Shown piece by piece: positions 48,805 through 64,000 of a stretch of DNA of 64,000 nt. Both the position numbers and the translations under genes were made by a program. Position 1 is the stretch's first letter. Each line of letters starts with the position of its first letter. The notes under the pieces were generated by a model, which saw only the letters and a list, made by a program, of their open reading frames with translations, made no database searches and was not told the DNA's origin. Source of the stretch: Pseudomonas graminis (GTDB taxonomy: Bacteria > Pseudomonadota > Gammaproteobacteria > Pseudomonadales > Pseudomonadaceae); contig NZ_MDEN01000064.1 of assembly GCF_001705435.1 (NCBI RefSeq), positions 1-64,000 on the forward strand, read 5' to 3'.

Positions 48805-49698
48805 TCAGCGACGTGGCAAAAATTCCAGTGGATCTACAGGTTTACCCTGGCGGCGAATCTCGAAATGCAGTTTCACCCGGTCCGTTCCCGTCGAGCCCAT
48901 CTCGGCAATACTCTGCCCTGCCTTGACCTGTTGTCCCTCCCGAACCAAGAGCCGACGGTTATGACCGTAGGCACTGACGTAGGTATCGCTGTGTTTGATG
49001 ATGACCAGCTCGCCGTAGCCCCTTAAACCACTCCCGGCGTATACCACTGCCCCATCAGACGCGGCCAAAACAGGCTGTCCCAAATCACCAGCGATATCAA
49101 TTCCTTTATTCAAACTACCGTTTGAAGAGAACTTACTGATCAAAACGCCGCTTGTCGGCCATGTCCAGCCGCTTGGCGAGCGGGCACCAGTGACCACTGT
49201 TGTGTTGACCGGCGTGGTCGTCGAGTTGCTGGTTGGCGGAGGCGTCGTCGCGGCAACGGCGCCTACCGGCCTTGAAATCACAGTGGTCTTCAGCGACCCG
49301 GAAGGCGATGTAGAACTGCTGGTCCTGGTCTGCGGAACGCCGACCGGCGCAGCGGCCACTGCCGTGGATGGCGAGTTGGCGCGCCCGTCAAAGCGGATCG
49401 TCTGACCGACATGAATGGTGAACGGCTCTGGAATGCTGTTGCGTGCAGCCAGCGCTTTCCAGTCCCAGCCGTAACGGAATGCAATGGAAAAAAGCGTGTC
49501 GCCGCGCTTCACAACGTACTGGCCAGTGGTGACCGGCTGACGCGTCGGCACCGTCGATTTGCCGTTACGGTCAACAACGCGCACGCCGCCTGTTGGCGTG
49601 CTGGAGCAGCCGACCAGAAGGATACTCAGGGCAACTCCAATCACCAGACGCTGAAAACTTGTTGAAGAACTACGCTGCCGAATGACTGTGAGACTCAC
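48805..49698 (-). CDS. nlpD: Murein hydrolase activator lipoprotein NlpD
   Basis: NlpD is an outer-membrane lipoprotein that activates cell-separation amidases. The 297-aa product starts with GTG and has a signal peptide ending in the lipobox LVGC. A LysM peptidoglycan-binding domain is at about 60-105 (YVVKRGDTLFSIAFRYGWDW), then a Ser/Thr/Pro linker. The C-terminal M23-like domain reads NKGIDI where active enzymes have a zinc-binding His-x3-Asp. This is the normal degenerate, regulatory form. Confidence 0.95.
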   Translation of the reverse strand: MSLTVIRQRSSSTSFQRLVIGVALSILLVGCSSTPTGGVRVVDRNGKSTVPTRQPVTTGQYVVKRGDTLFSIAFRYGWDWKALAARNSIPEPFTIHVGQTIRFDGRANSPSTAVAAAPVGVPQTRTSSSTSPSGSLKTTVISRPVGAVAATTPPPTSNSTTTPVNTTVVTGARSPSGWTWPTSGVLISKFSSNGSLNKGIDIAGDLGQPVLAASDGAVVYAGSGLRGYGELVIIKHSDTYVSAYGHNRRLLVREGQQVKAGQSIAEMGSTGTDRVKLHFEIRRQGKPVDPLEFLPRR

Positions 49699-49876
49699 CC
49701 GCCACTCCCTTTACCGGTGACTGAAGAAGAAACTGCCCTGCATCGTGAAAAGACCAGGCAGCCATGAAAAAATGGTGTGAGACGGCGCTGCGGCAGTTGG
49801 CCGAAGCATCGTTGCAAAACGCCAGCCTGTAGACCGACTGCGTTCTGTGGAATTCATTGCCGCTGCAAAATAGCGC

Positions 49877-51290
<1,414 letters not shown>

Positions 51291-51303
<13 letters not shown>

Positions 51304-52349
51304 GAGCTGTCCGTCTGCCCTGCCGGCGCGAGATCGACGAGTTCACGCACCAATGCGGTGGCGAAGCATCCGGCCGGCAGGACGAATTCCAGTTGCAGAA
51401 TGTCAGGCTCGGGATAATGCCACGTCAACCGCCCGATGGGCAGTCGCAGGATGCGCCGTTCATGCTCCATTCCCGCTTTTATCAACCAGTTACAGAGCGA
51501 CGCCTCGCGCACCGCCATGCTGTTTTCAAGCTCGGCGGTAGCGCCGGACGCCGGAGAATCGCCCTCGCCCCACTGCGGCCCGGTGGGGTGCAGATCGAGG
51601 ATGGCCAGTCGCGGGTCGCTGCACTCGGCTTCGCCTGCGGGGAAAAAACTGCGGCTGTCAGTGAACGCCAGCAGATCGCCCACTTGCGCTCGCTGCCAGC
51701 TGCCGTCGGCAACCCGGGCGCCCAAGACCTGATTGAACAGGTAACTGCGGGCGGTGGAGAGCAGCCGAGAGCGCACATTGCGCTGCTCGGGCAAAGCTTG
51801 ACGCTCGGCATAATGCCGGGCTTCACCCAGATTCCCACCCTCATGGCCGAAACGCTGGGCACCAAAATAATTGGGGATGCCGTGTTGCTTGATCAACTCA
51901 AGACGCGCATCGAGCCCGGCTTTGTCGGCCTGCAATTGCGTCAGACGCAGCGTGAAACCATTGGCCGCGTGGGCGCCCCGCTGCAGCTTGCGCTTGTGGC
52001 GTTTGCTGTCGAGGATCTTAAGAGAATCGTTCTGAGCTACCGACATGTCCGGATCGGCCTTGCCCGGCAGCTGAATGCTGAACCACTGGCGGGTCAACGC
52101 CTGACGATCCTTCAAACCGGCGTAGGCGACGGTTCGCAACGGCACACCGGCTGCCTTGGCCAGACGCCGGGCCGCTTCCTCGGTGTTCAGGCCGCGTTTT
52201 TCGACCCACAACCACAGGTGCTCGCCGTCCCCGGACAGCGGGATGTCGAGGACTTCATCAACCTGAAAGTCTTCGGCGGTGGCCTTCAGTACGGCAGTAC
52301 CCAGCGTGTCGCCGTAAGCGCTCGGGCCCAGAAGTTCGAGCTCGGTCAT
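51291..52349 (-). CDS. truD: tRNA pseudouridine(13) synthase TruD
   Basis: TruD makes pseudouridine 13 in tRNA-Glu. The 352-aa product has the catalytic aspartate region [17 protein letters not shown] (about 76-92) and the TruD-specific [17 protein letters not shown] (about 155-171). The start overlaps the ispF stop (ATGA), and the end overlaps surE. Confidence 0.96.
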
Positions 52350-52819
52350 GCGCTGATCAACAACGCGACGGCATGCACGGCGATGCCCTCTTCACGGCCG
52401 GTGAAGCCCAGCTTTTCAGTGGTGGTGGCCTTGACGTTGACCTGGTCGATGTGGACTTGCAGGTCTTCGGCAATCAAGGCGCGCATGCTTTCGATGTGCG
52501 GGGCCATCTTCGGCGCCTGGGCAACGATGGTGGCATCGACGTTGCCGACCTTCCAGCCCTTGCCCTGCACCTGCTTGAGCACGTGGCGAAGGAGGACCCG
52601 GCTGTCGGCGCCCTTGAATTGCGGATCGGTGTCCGGGAAATGCTTGCCGATGTCGCCCAGCGCGGCAGCACCCAACAGGGCATCGCTCAGCGCATGCAGC
52701 ACCACATCGCCATCGGAATGCGCGAGCAGACCCGACGTGTGCGCAATGCGCACGCCGCCCAAGGTAATGAAATCGCCTTCAGCGAAACGGTGCACATCGT
52801 AGCCGTGGCCAATACGCAT
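52346..52819 (-). CDS. ispF: 2-C-methyl-D-erythritol 2,4-cyclodiphosphate synthase
   Basis: IspF forms the cyclic diphosphate of the MEP isoprenoid pathway. The 157-aa product shows metal ligands in [11 protein letters not shown] (Asp8, His10), [11 protein letters not shown] and the DTDP loop ([11 protein letters not shown]). It overlaps truD by four bases. IspD, which acts two steps earlier, is encoded 3 kb away on the same strand in this window. Confidence 0.97.
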   Translation of the reverse strand: MRIGHGYDVHRFAEGDFITLGGVRIAHTSGLLAHSDGDVVLHALSDALLGAAALGDIGKHFPDTDPQFKGADSRVLLRHVLKQVQGKGWKVGNVDATIVAQAPKMAPHIESMRALIAEDLQVHIDQVNVKATTTEKLGFTGREEGIAVHAVALLISA

Positions 52820-52850
52820 AAAAAAACGCCCTGAAAAAGTCAGGGCGTGA
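52820..52850 (-). terminator. fghA terminator
   Basis: ACGCCCTGA and TCAGGGCGT form a 9-bp stem around AAAAG. On the minus strand a T-run follows, placing a stop between fghA and ispF. Confidence 0.88.
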
Positions 52851-52925
52851 TTCTACCTACTTTGACCGAGATTAGGGTCGGCCCGCGTTCAATTGCCCGT
52901 GACGCTGCAATTGAAGGCGAAGACT

Positions 52926-53771
52926 TCAGCCGGCCAGGGCTCGGGCGTGATGGCGAAGGTGGTCTTCGATGAAGCTGGCGATGAAGTAATAGCTGTGGTC
53001 GTACCCCGGCTGCATGCGCAATTCCAGAGGATGACCGGCCGCCTTCGCCGCCTGAACCAACGATTCCGGCCTGAGCTGATTGCCGAGGAAGTCGTCGCGA
53101 TCGCCTTGGTCCACCAGCAGTGGCAAGCGTTCGGTGGCTTCGGCAATGAGCACGCTGGCGTCCCATTCACGCCAGCGCGAACGGTCTTCGCCCAGGTAGC
53201 GGGAAAACGCTTTTTGTCCCCACGGGCAATCCATCGGGTTGCAGATGGGCGAGAACGCCGACACCGATTGATAGCGGCCCGGATTGCGCAATGCGCCGAC
53301 CAGCGCGCCGTGGCCACCCATGGAATGCCCGCTGATGCTGCGTTTATCCGAGGCCGGGAAGTGCGCCTCGATCAACGCAGGCAGCTCGCTGATCACGTAA
53401 TCGTACATGCGATAGTGCCGCGCCCACGGTTGCTCGGTGGCGTTCAGGTAAAAGCCGGCGCCCAGGCCGAAGTCGTAGGCCTGGTCCGGGTCATCCGGCA
53501 CGTCGGCACCGCGGGGGCTGGTGTCCGGCGCCACGATGATCAACCCCAGTTCCGCCGCCACGCGCAGCGCACCGGCCTTCTGCATGAAGTTTTCATCGGT
53601 GCAGGTCAGCCCTGACAACCAGTAGACCACCGGCAGCTTGCCGCCCTGCTCCGCTTGCGGAGGCAGATACACCGCGAACACCATGTCGCAGCCGAGCACA
53701 TCAGAGTGATGTTTGTAACGCTTGTGCCAGCCGCCGAAGCTTTTCTGGCACGAGATGTTTTCCAGACTCAT
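52926..53771 (-). CDS. fghA: S-formylglutathione hydrolase
   Basis: This serine hydrolase releases formate and glutathione, the second step of glutathione-dependent formaldehyde detoxification. The 281-aa product has the nucleophile Ser150 in GHSMGG, an aspartate in [11 protein letters not shown] and a histidine in [24 protein letters not shown] is typical of the family. It lies downstream of adhC on the same strand, separated by a palindromic spacer. Confidence 0.96.
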   Translation of the reverse strand: MSLENISCQKSFGGWHKRYKHHSDVLGCDMVFAVYLPPQAEQGGKLPVVYWLSGLTCTDENFMQKAGALRVAAELGLIIVAPDTSPRGADVPDDPDQAYDFGLGAGFYLNATEQPWARHYRMYDYVISELPALIEAHFPASDKRSISGHSMGGHGALVGALRNPGRYQSVSAFSPICNPMDCPWGQKAFSRYLGEDRSRWREWDASVLIAEATERLPLLVDQGDRDDFLGNQLRPESLVQAAKAAGHPLELRMQPGYDHSYYFIASFIEDHLRHHARALAG

Positions 53772-53783
53772 GGGCTTCTCCGG

Positions 53784-53858
53784 GCGGCAAGCTTCAAGCC
53801 TCGAGCGGCGGAGGTCATGACACGCCCCTCTTGCTGCTTACAGCTATAAGCTTGCCGC
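53784..53858. repeat. Inverted-repeat element between adhC and fghA
   Basis: GCGGCAAGCTT (53784-53794) and its exact complement AAGCTTGCCGC (53848-53858) border a 53-base centre that itself holds partial repeats. This looks like a dispersed Pseudomonas REP-type element of the AAGCTTCAAGC kind. Copies elsewhere cannot be checked from this window. Confidence 0.55.
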
Positions 53859-53864
53859 TGCTCC

Positions 53865-54989
<1,125 letters not shown>

Positions 54990-55080
54990 CTAAATAAAAA
55001 CGAGCCATGAGTGTAATGCAGTGCTGACTGATTAATAATCGGCCTGAAAGCAAAACATTAATGCTGTCCAGGGACAATCT

Positions 55081-55977
55081 ATGCAGGTCAATCGCTGGGA
55101 AGGTCTGGACGAGTTCGTCGCCGTCGCCGAGTGCGGGCAGTTCACCGCCGCGGCTGAGCGACTAGGGGTGTCTTCATCGCACATCAGTCGACAGATTGCG
55201 CGGCTGGAAGAGCGCTTGCAAACACGCTTGCTCTATCGCAGCACCCGCAAGGTGGCGCTGACCGAAGCCGGCCAGACGTTTCTGCATCACTGCCAACGCC
55301 TGCAGGACGGGCGAGAAGAAGCGCTGCGCGCGGTGACCGACCTGACCAGCGAGCCGAAGGGGTTGCTACGGATGACCTGCGCCGTGGCGTACGGCGAGCG
55401 GTTCATCGCCCCGCTGGTGACACGCTTCATGGAGGACTACCCGCAACTGCGCGTGGACATCGAGCTGACCAACAACACGCTGGATCTGGTGCATGAAGGT
55501 CTGGACCTGGCGATCAGGCTGGGTCGGTTGCAGGAATCGCGACTGGTGGGCGCCCGGCTAGCGCCGCGCAAGATGTACCTGTGCGCCTCCCCCGCCTATC
55601 TCGAACGGTACGGCCGGCCCCACAGCGTGTCCGAACTGGCCCGACACAATTGCCTGATCGGCAGCTCGGACAGTTGGTTGTTGCAGCAAAACGGGCGGGA
55701 ATTTTCCCAGCGGGTACAGGGAAACTGGCGCTGCAACAGCGGGCAGGCAGTGCTGGATGCGGCGTTGCGTGGGGTCGGGCTGTGTCAGCTACCGGATTAC
55801 TACGTGCTGGAGCATCTCAAGCGCGGTGCGCTGGTGTCGCTGCTGGATGCCCATCAGCCGCCGAACACCGCCGTCTGGGCGCTGTACCCGCAGCAGCGGC
55901 ATCTGTCGCCCAAGGTGAGGAAGCTGGTGGACTACCTGAAGGCGGGACTGGCTTCCCGGGAGGAGTACAGCCTGTAG
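55081..55977 (+). CDS. gfnR: LysR family regulator (GfnR-like)
   Basis: The 298-aa product has an N-terminal winged helix-turn-helix (about 1-62, RLGVSSSHISRQIARLEE) and a LysR substrate-binding domain (about 92-295). It stands divergent from adhC-fghA with a gap of 103 bases. The same arrangement in P. aeruginosa contains PA3630, described as GfnR, an activator of the formaldehyde genes. The name rests on position and family. Confidence 0.87.
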   Translation: MQVNRWEGLDEFVAVAECGQFTAAAERLGVSSSHISRQIARLEERLQTRLLYRSTRKVALTEAGQTFLHHCQRLQDGREEALRAVTDLTSEPKGLLRMTCAVAYGERFIAPLVTRFMEDYPQLRVDIELTNNTLDLVHEGLDLAIRLGRLQESRLVGARLAPRKMYLCASPAYLERYGRPHSVSELARHNCLIGSSDSWLLQQNGREFSQRVQGNWRCNSGQAVLDAALRGVGLCQLPDYYVLEHLKRGALVSLLDAHQPPNTAVWALYPQQRHLSPKVRKLVDYLKAGLASREEYSL

Positions 55978-55982
55978 GCGGA

Positions 55983-56693
55983 TTAACCGTTGAATTCCAC
56001 ACGCCGCTGGCGCAGCCATTCGAGGTCTTCCGGGCGGGTGACCTTGATGTTGTCCGCGCGCCCTTCAATCAGACGCGGGGATTGCCCGGCCCACTCAATG
56101 GCCGAGGCTTCATCGGTGATCGCCACGTTCGACACCAGACTGTCCGCCAGCGCGCGATGCAGCGCACCCAGACGAAACATCTGCGGCGTATAAGCCTGCC
56201 AGATAAGGCTGCGATCCACCGTTTCGGTCACGCGGCCATTGGCATCGGCGCGCTTGAGGGTGTCTTTGGCCGGCACCGCCAGCAAGCCGCCGACCGGATC
56301 ATCCGCCAGTTCGCCGAGCAGACGATCGAGGTCCGACCGCGCCAGATTCGGGCGTGCTGCGTCATGCACCAGCACCCAGTCGTTGTCATCGGCGCCATTG
56401 GCGTGCAGGTGCAACAGTGCATTGAGCACCGAGTCCGCACGCTCTTTGCCCCCTGCGACCTGCTGAATCCGGGAATCCAGCGCGCAAGGCAATGCAGGCC
56501 AATACGGGTCATCCACAGCCAGACTGACCACCAGGCCCTTGAGCCGGGGGTGATCGAGAAAACAAAGCAGGCTGTGCTCAATAATCGTGAGGCCGCCCAA
56601 TTGCAGGTATTGCTTGGGACGGTCCGCCGCCATGCGCGCGCCAACGCCCGCTGCGGGAATCACTGCCCAGAAGGCAGGAAGGGATTGAGTCAT
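55983..56693 (-). CDS. ispD: 2-C-methyl-D-erythritol 4-phosphate cytidylyltransferase
   Basis: IspD couples CTP to MEP in the isoprenoid pathway. From MTQSLPAFWAVIPAAGVG it is 236 aa. It has the nucleotide-binding loop AAGVGARMAADRPKQY, the VLVHDAARPNLARSDL region and the terminal DNIKVTRPEDLEW. A frame open 27 codons upstream runs through ftsB and is rejected. It follows ftsB by 10 bases, as in many gammaproteobacteria. Confidence 0.96.
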   Translation of the reverse strand: MTQSLPAFWAVIPAAGVGARMAADRPKQYLQLGGLTIIEHSLLCFLDHPRLKGLVVSLAVDDPYWPALPCALDSRIQQVAGGKERADSVLNALLHLHANGADDNDWVLVHDAARPNLARSDLDRLLGELADDPVGGLLAVPAKDTLKRADANGRVTETVDRSLIWQAYTPQMFRLGALHRALADSLVSNVAITDEASAIEWAGQSPRLIEGRADNIKVTRPEDLEWLRQRRVEFNG

Positions 56694-56703
56694 TACGCCA
56701 ACG

Positions 56704-56982
56704 TCACTGTGCCAACTGATAAAGGGTTTCGCCGTCCTTGACCATGCCCAATTCATGACGGGCGCGCTCTTCAACGGTTTCGAGGCCTTTTTTCAGCTCC
56801 AGCACTTCCGCGTCCAGGACTCGGTTACGCTCCAGCAGAGCATCGTTTTCGGCGTGTTGATCGGCGATTTGCTGCGTCAGACTGGCCACCTGCGCGAGAC
56901 TGCCGTTACCTACCCATAGGCGATACTGCAAGCCAGCGAGCATCAAAAGCAGAACGAGGAACAACCAGTTAGGACTGCGCAT
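56704..56982 (-). CDS. ftsB: Cell division protein FtsB
   Basis: FtsB is a bitopic protein of the FtsQLB division complex. The 92-aa product has one transmembrane segment (about 5-22) and a coiled coil (about 30-70, QQIADQHAENDALLERNRVL). The C-terminus has the conserved ERARHELGMVKDGETLYQL. It is between eno and ispD, the normal setting. Confidence 0.95.
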   Translation of the reverse strand: MRSPNWLFLVLLLMLAGLQYRLWVGNGSLAQVASLTQQIADQHAENDALLERNRVLDAEVLELKKGLETVEERARHELGMVKDGETLYQLAQ

Positions 56983-57042
56983 TGTGAATATCTGTTACCC
57001 GGCGAATAAAGACAGCAAAAACGACCATTTCAAATGCCCATA

Positions 57043-57062
57043 AGCCCGGTGGTCACCGGGCT
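57043..57062 (-). terminator. Perfect hairpin between eno and ftsB
   Basis: AGCCCGGTG and CACCGGGCT form a 9-bp stem with a two-base centre. It lies 80 bases after the eno stop, without a T-run. Confidence 0.5.
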
Positions 57063-57080
57063 CATGGATCAGGACGACAA

Positions 57081-57106
57081 GAGAAGTCACCTTTAAGAGA
57101 CTTCTC
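57081..57106 (-). terminator. Second hairpin after eno
   Basis: GAGAAGTC and GACTTCTC form an 8-bp stem with a ten-base loop, 36 bases after the eno stop. Together with the next hairpin it may reduce readthrough into ftsB. Confidence 0.4.
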
Positions 57107-57141
57107 CTACAACGCCTGCTGCCTTTTTACCACCTTTGCAA

Positions 57142-58494
<1,353 letters not shown>

Positions 58495-58524
58495 CTAGGA
58501 CAACGGGCAGGCCCTGAAACGACA

Positions 58525-58552
58525 ATTTTCCCGACCCTTTGGTCGGGAAAAC
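58525..58552 (-). terminator. Terminator after kdsA
   Basis: TTTTCCCGACC and GGTCGGGAAAA form an 11-bp stem with a short loop, 47 bases after the kdsA stop. A/T runs lie on both sides. Confidence 0.85.
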
Positions 58553-58598
58553 AACGAACGGCACTCTACCGGAGGGCTCGGCGCCGGAGAAGCGGGTT

Positions 58599-61362
<2,764 letters not shown>

Positions 61363-62700
61363 TCAGCTCAAACTTTGGTCATTCGTCGGTGGCAACCAGT
61401 GCAATCGCCAGTCGCCACGGGGGCTGGCGTCCAGTCCCGGCAGGTTTGCCACGGCCAATAACTGCTCGCCGCGGTACAACAGCGGCAATCGGCCGCGCAG
61501 AAACACCGGCACGCCCTTCTCGTTGAGCAGCCTTTTCAGGTCTCGACGTCCACGGTCCGGCACATCAAAGGTTTCGCCGCCCTGGCGGTAGTGCACGTGC
61601 AGACCGCCCGCCGGCGCAGCGCCGAGGATCTGCAGCATGCCGTTGCCCGGCAGCGTGAGGGGTTGCGACGCCAGGGACCAGTGTTGCGAGCCGGCGACGT
61701 TTTTCAGCCAGATCCCCGACAGCCACCAGATGCGCCCCTCGGCACGGTGCATCTGACCCTCGGCCAGTCGCCAGATCGGCCGACCGTCCGGACCGGCATC
61801 GCGCAACGAGTCCCAGCCCGCCCAGTGATCGGTATCGGGCAATCGAGTGAGCGGCGCCAGCCAGTGGCGCAGTGCGTTGCGTTGCCGGGCAGGAGACAGC
61901 GCTTCGAGCGGCGCGAGCTCAAGAGAAGGCATGTCCAGCCAGGGCCAGGGGCACGGGGTATCGGCCAAAGCCAGATCCTGCACCGCCAGTTCGTCCAGCA
62001 ACTGCTGGGCTTCGGCCAGATGCCCGGCGCTGCGGGCCATGCTCGCAATCGCTTGCGGCCAGCGGCTCGTCACCAGCGGCAGCACATGGCTGCGCAGGTA
62101 GTTGCGCGAAAAACGGCTGTCTTTGTTGCTCGGGTCCTCGATCCAGCTCAAACCCTGTTCCCGGGCATAGGCCTCGAGGGTGGCGCGGGATTCGTCCAGC
62201 AGCGGCCGAAGCAACTGTCCTGCGCCCAACGGACGCTGCGCCGGCATGGCGGCCAGTCCGCGCACCCCGGCGCCACGTAGCAGTCGGAACAGCAAGGTTT
62301 CAGCCTGATCGTCACGGTGCTGGGCCGTGAGCAGCACCTCGCCGGGCTCCAGGGTTGAGTTGAATGCGGCGTAGCGAGCGTCGCGTGCCGCTTGCTCAAG
62401 GCTTGCACCGGGGCGCACCTGGACGTCGATGACCTGCATCGGCACGCCCAGAATCTGGCACATCTGCCGACAATGCACCGGCCACGAGGCGGCCACAGCC
62501 TGAAGGCCATGGTTGACGTGAACCGCAGTCAGAGGGGGAAGCGCGTGAACCCTGGCCAGTTCGGCCAGCAGATGAAGCAGGACGGTGGAATCGAGCCCAC
62601 CAGAGAAAGCGACCCGCCAGCCGGCTGCATCACGCCAGGGTTCAAGGCGTGACAGCAGACGTCTGGAGAGTGCGAGTGTGATGCTGTCCGGTTTGCTCAT
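61363..62700 (-). CDS. tilS: tRNA(Ile)-lysidine synthetase
   Basis: TilS converts C34 of the CAT-anticodon tRNA-Ile to lysidine, so that it reads AUA. The 445-aa product has the PP-loop SGGLDS at 33-38, HVNHGLQ, and the C-terminal TilS substrate-binding domains (RGRRDLKRLLNEKGVPVFLR near the end). It lies 79 bases after accA on the same strand. Confidence 0.96.
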   Translation of the reverse strand: MSKPDSITLALSRRLLSRLEPWRDAAGWRVAFSGGLDSTVLLHLLAELARVHALPPLTAVHVNHGLQAVAASWPVHCRQMCQILGVPMQVIDVQVRPGASLEQAARDARYAAFNSTLEPGEVLLTAQHRDDQAETLLFRLLRGAGVRGLAAMPAQRPLGAGQLLRPLLDESRATLEAYAREQGLSWIEDPSNKDSRFSRNYLRSHVLPLVTSRWPQAIASMARSAGHLAEAQQLLDELAVQDLALADTPCPWPWLDMPSLELAPLEALSPARQRNALRHWLAPLTRLPDTDHWAGWDSLRDAGPDGRPIWRLAEGQMHRAEGRIWWLSGIWLKNVAGSQHWSLASQPLTLPGNGMLQILGAAPAGGLHVHYRQGGETFDVPDRGRRDLKRLLNEKGVPVFLRGRLPLLYRGEQLLAVANLPGLDASPRGDWRLHWLPPTNDQSLS

Positions 62701-62779
62701 GCTGGTTAACCCTGCTTAAAGCTCGCCGGACCGGGAGCGTCACCGGGTTCGGTAACGCTCTTCATGCAGAACGGTCCGG

Positions 62780-63727
62780 TTAAAGGCCATAGCTCATCAG
62801 GCGGTCGTAACGGCGGGCCAGCAGCGCGTCGTTATCGAATTTCTGGAGCATGCTCAGTTGGCTGCTCAATTCTTCGCGGATCAATGCAGCGGCAGCGGCC
62901 GGGTCACGGTGCGCGCCGCCCAGTGGCTCGTTGATCACCTTGTCGACGATGCCCAAGCCCTTCAAACGCTCGGCAGTGATGCCCATCGCTTCGGCGGCGT
63001 CCGGCGCCTTCTCGGCGGTTTTCCACAGAATGGACGCGCAGCCTTCCGGCGAGATCACCGCGTAGGTCGAGTACTGCAGCATGTTCAGTTGATCGCACAC
63101 GCCAATGGCCAATGCGCCGCCCGAACCGCCTTCGCCAATCACGGTGGCAATGATCGGAGTCTTCAACCGCGCCATCACACGCAGGTTCCAGGCGATGGCT
63201 TCGCTCTGGTTACGCTCCTCGGCGTCGATGCCAGGATAAGCGCCCGGCGTGTCGATGAAGGTCAGAATCGGCATCTTGAAGCGCTCGGCCATTTCCATCA
63301 GGCGGCAGGCCTTGCGATAGCCTTCAGGACGCGGCATACCGAAGTTGCGGCGAACCTTTTCGCGTACTTCTCGCCCCTTCTGATGACCGATCACCATCAC
63401 CGGCTGGTCGTTAAGACGGGCAATACCGCCGACGATAGCGGCGTCGTCGGAGAAGTGGCGATCGCCATGCAGCTCGTCGAACTCGGTAAAAATGTGTTGA
63501 ATGTAGTCCAGGGTGTACGGACGACGCGGATGGCGCGCCATGCGCGCGATCTGCCAACTGGTCAGGTTGCCGAAAATGCTTTCGGTGAGCGTATTGCTCT
63601 TCTCTTGCAGTCGAGAGATTTCGTCGCCGATGTTCAGCGAGTTGTCATTGCCCACCAGACGCAGCTCTTCAATCTTGGCTTGCAGGTCAGCAATCGGCTG
63701 TTCGAAATCCAGAAAATTCGGGTTCAT
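62780..63727 (-). CDS. accA: Acetyl-CoA carboxylase carboxyltransferase subunit alpha
   Basis: AccA and AccD transfer the carboxyl group from biotin to acetyl-CoA, the first step of fatty acid synthesis. From [15 protein letters not shown] it is 315 aa. It shows the N-terminal helix, the [15 protein letters not shown] segment and the carboxyltransferase core with [15 protein letters not shown] frame open nine codons further upstream is not used. It lies downstream of dnaE, the normal order. Confidence 0.97.
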   Translation of the reverse strand: MNPNFLDFEQPIADLQAKIEELRLVGNDNSLNIGDEISRLQEKSNTLTESIFGNLTSWQIARMARHPRRPYTLDYIQHIFTEFDELHGDRHFSDDAAIVGGIARLNDQPVMVIGHQKGREVREKVRRNFGMPRPEGYRKACRLMEMAERFKMPILTFIDTPGAYPGIDAEERNQSEAIAWNLRVMARLKTPIIATVIGEGGSGGALAIGVCDQLNMLQYSTYAVISPEGCASILWKTAEKAPDAAEAMGITAERLKGLGIVDKVINEPLGGAHRDPAAAAALIREELSSQLSMLQKFDNDALLARRYDRLMSYGL

Positions 63728-63854
63728 AGGCATCCGTCTTGGGTCGACGGCCAAGAGGCCGGCCGGTTGATCCGATAAGCGCCCTACCTTAATGGAGCAG
63801 GCGCCTTTCGGTCGAGTTTAAAGTGTCGAGTCATCAATATTGAGCTGATCGGTG

Positions 63855-64000
63855 TCAGCGATACTGCAGGAAGACGTTCTCTCGTCCGAACTGGTCACGC
63901 AGCGCCTGAATCAGGCTGTCTGCGGGATCGATCCGCCACGCTTCGCCGAACTGCAGCAGTGCTTTGGCTTCCTGCCCGGTGTAGTCAAGGGTGATCGGGC
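63855..64000 (-). CDS. dnaE: DNA polymerase III alpha subunit, C-terminal end (partial)
   Basis: Reading the minus strand from the window edge gives 47 codons and a TGA stop. The peptide ends SLIQALRDQFGRENVFLQYR, the expected C-terminus of Pseudomonas DnaE, and the position directly upstream of accA is standard. The 5' part of the gene lies outside the window. Confidence 0.9.
   Translation of the reverse strand, partial: PITLDYTGQEAKALLQFGEAWRIDPADSLIQALRDQFGRENVFLQYR

Overview
This window is chromosomal DNA of a fluorescent-type Pseudomonas (P. fluorescens / P. syringae lineage). The evidence is the gene content and order (queC-queE-cpoB-pal-tolBARQ-ybgC-ruvBAC-yebC-aspS, then recX-recA-pncC-mutS-fdxA-rsmZ-rpoS-nlpD-pcm-surE-truD-ispF, then ispD-ftsB-eno-kdsA-pyrG-tilS-accA-dnaE), the high GC content, and Pseudomonas-specific items such as RsmZ with a GacA box, FinR/Fpr, ErdR, GfnR and an OprD-family porin. 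No insertion sequence, prophage, CRISPR array, toxin-antitoxin pair or other clear accessory island was seen. It is a conserved housekeeping segment.

Region 1 (1-15,500): a tRNA-Lys gene and queuosine genes, then a long minus-strand series of envelope genes (Tol-Pal) and recombination genes (RuvABC), with the YebC regulator and aspartyl-tRNA synthetase. A small ribbon-helix-helix protein, a Dps-like ferritin, a membrane-anchored cold-shock-domain protein, SlyX and a HIT hydrolase follow. A perfect ANR/FNR-type palindrome lies between dps and the cold-shock gene.

Region 2 (15,500-34,200): about 1 kb without a convincing gene precedes an OprD-family porin. Then come proS, a lipoprotein, dinB, two tandem initiator tRNA genes each with its own promoter and terminator, mprF with its AcvB/VirJ-type partner, kup and rimO. 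The segment ends with a GNAT enzyme, an alpha/beta hydrolase and an RNA-related cluster (an S4 pseudouridine-synthase-like protein that has lost its catalytic residues, a DUF1456 protein and TrmO).

Region 3 (34,300-41,400): the divergent fpr/finR pair, dgkA, the response regulator erdR, a DMT permease, a DTW-domain tRNA enzyme (TapT), a small exported QSregVF-type protein and a LOG-family protein.

Region 4 (41,400-64,000): recX-recA with a LexA box, pncC, a 43-codon gene, mutS, fdxA, the sRNA gene rsmZ (eight GGA motifs, own promoter, GacA upstream site) and rpoS-nlpD-pcm-surE-truD-ispF. The formaldehyde detoxification genes fghA and adhC with the divergent regulator gfnR follow. After these come ispD-ftsB-eno, kdsA-pyrG, tilS, accA and the 3' end of dnaE, which runs off the window.

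No clearly new multi-gene system was found. The best leads are the catalytically degenerate pseudouridine synthase homologue, a second GacA-like palindrome next to the rsmZ activation site, the ANR-type box upstream of dps, the membrane/cold-shock fusion and the unannotated-sized 43-aa gene between pncC and mutS.
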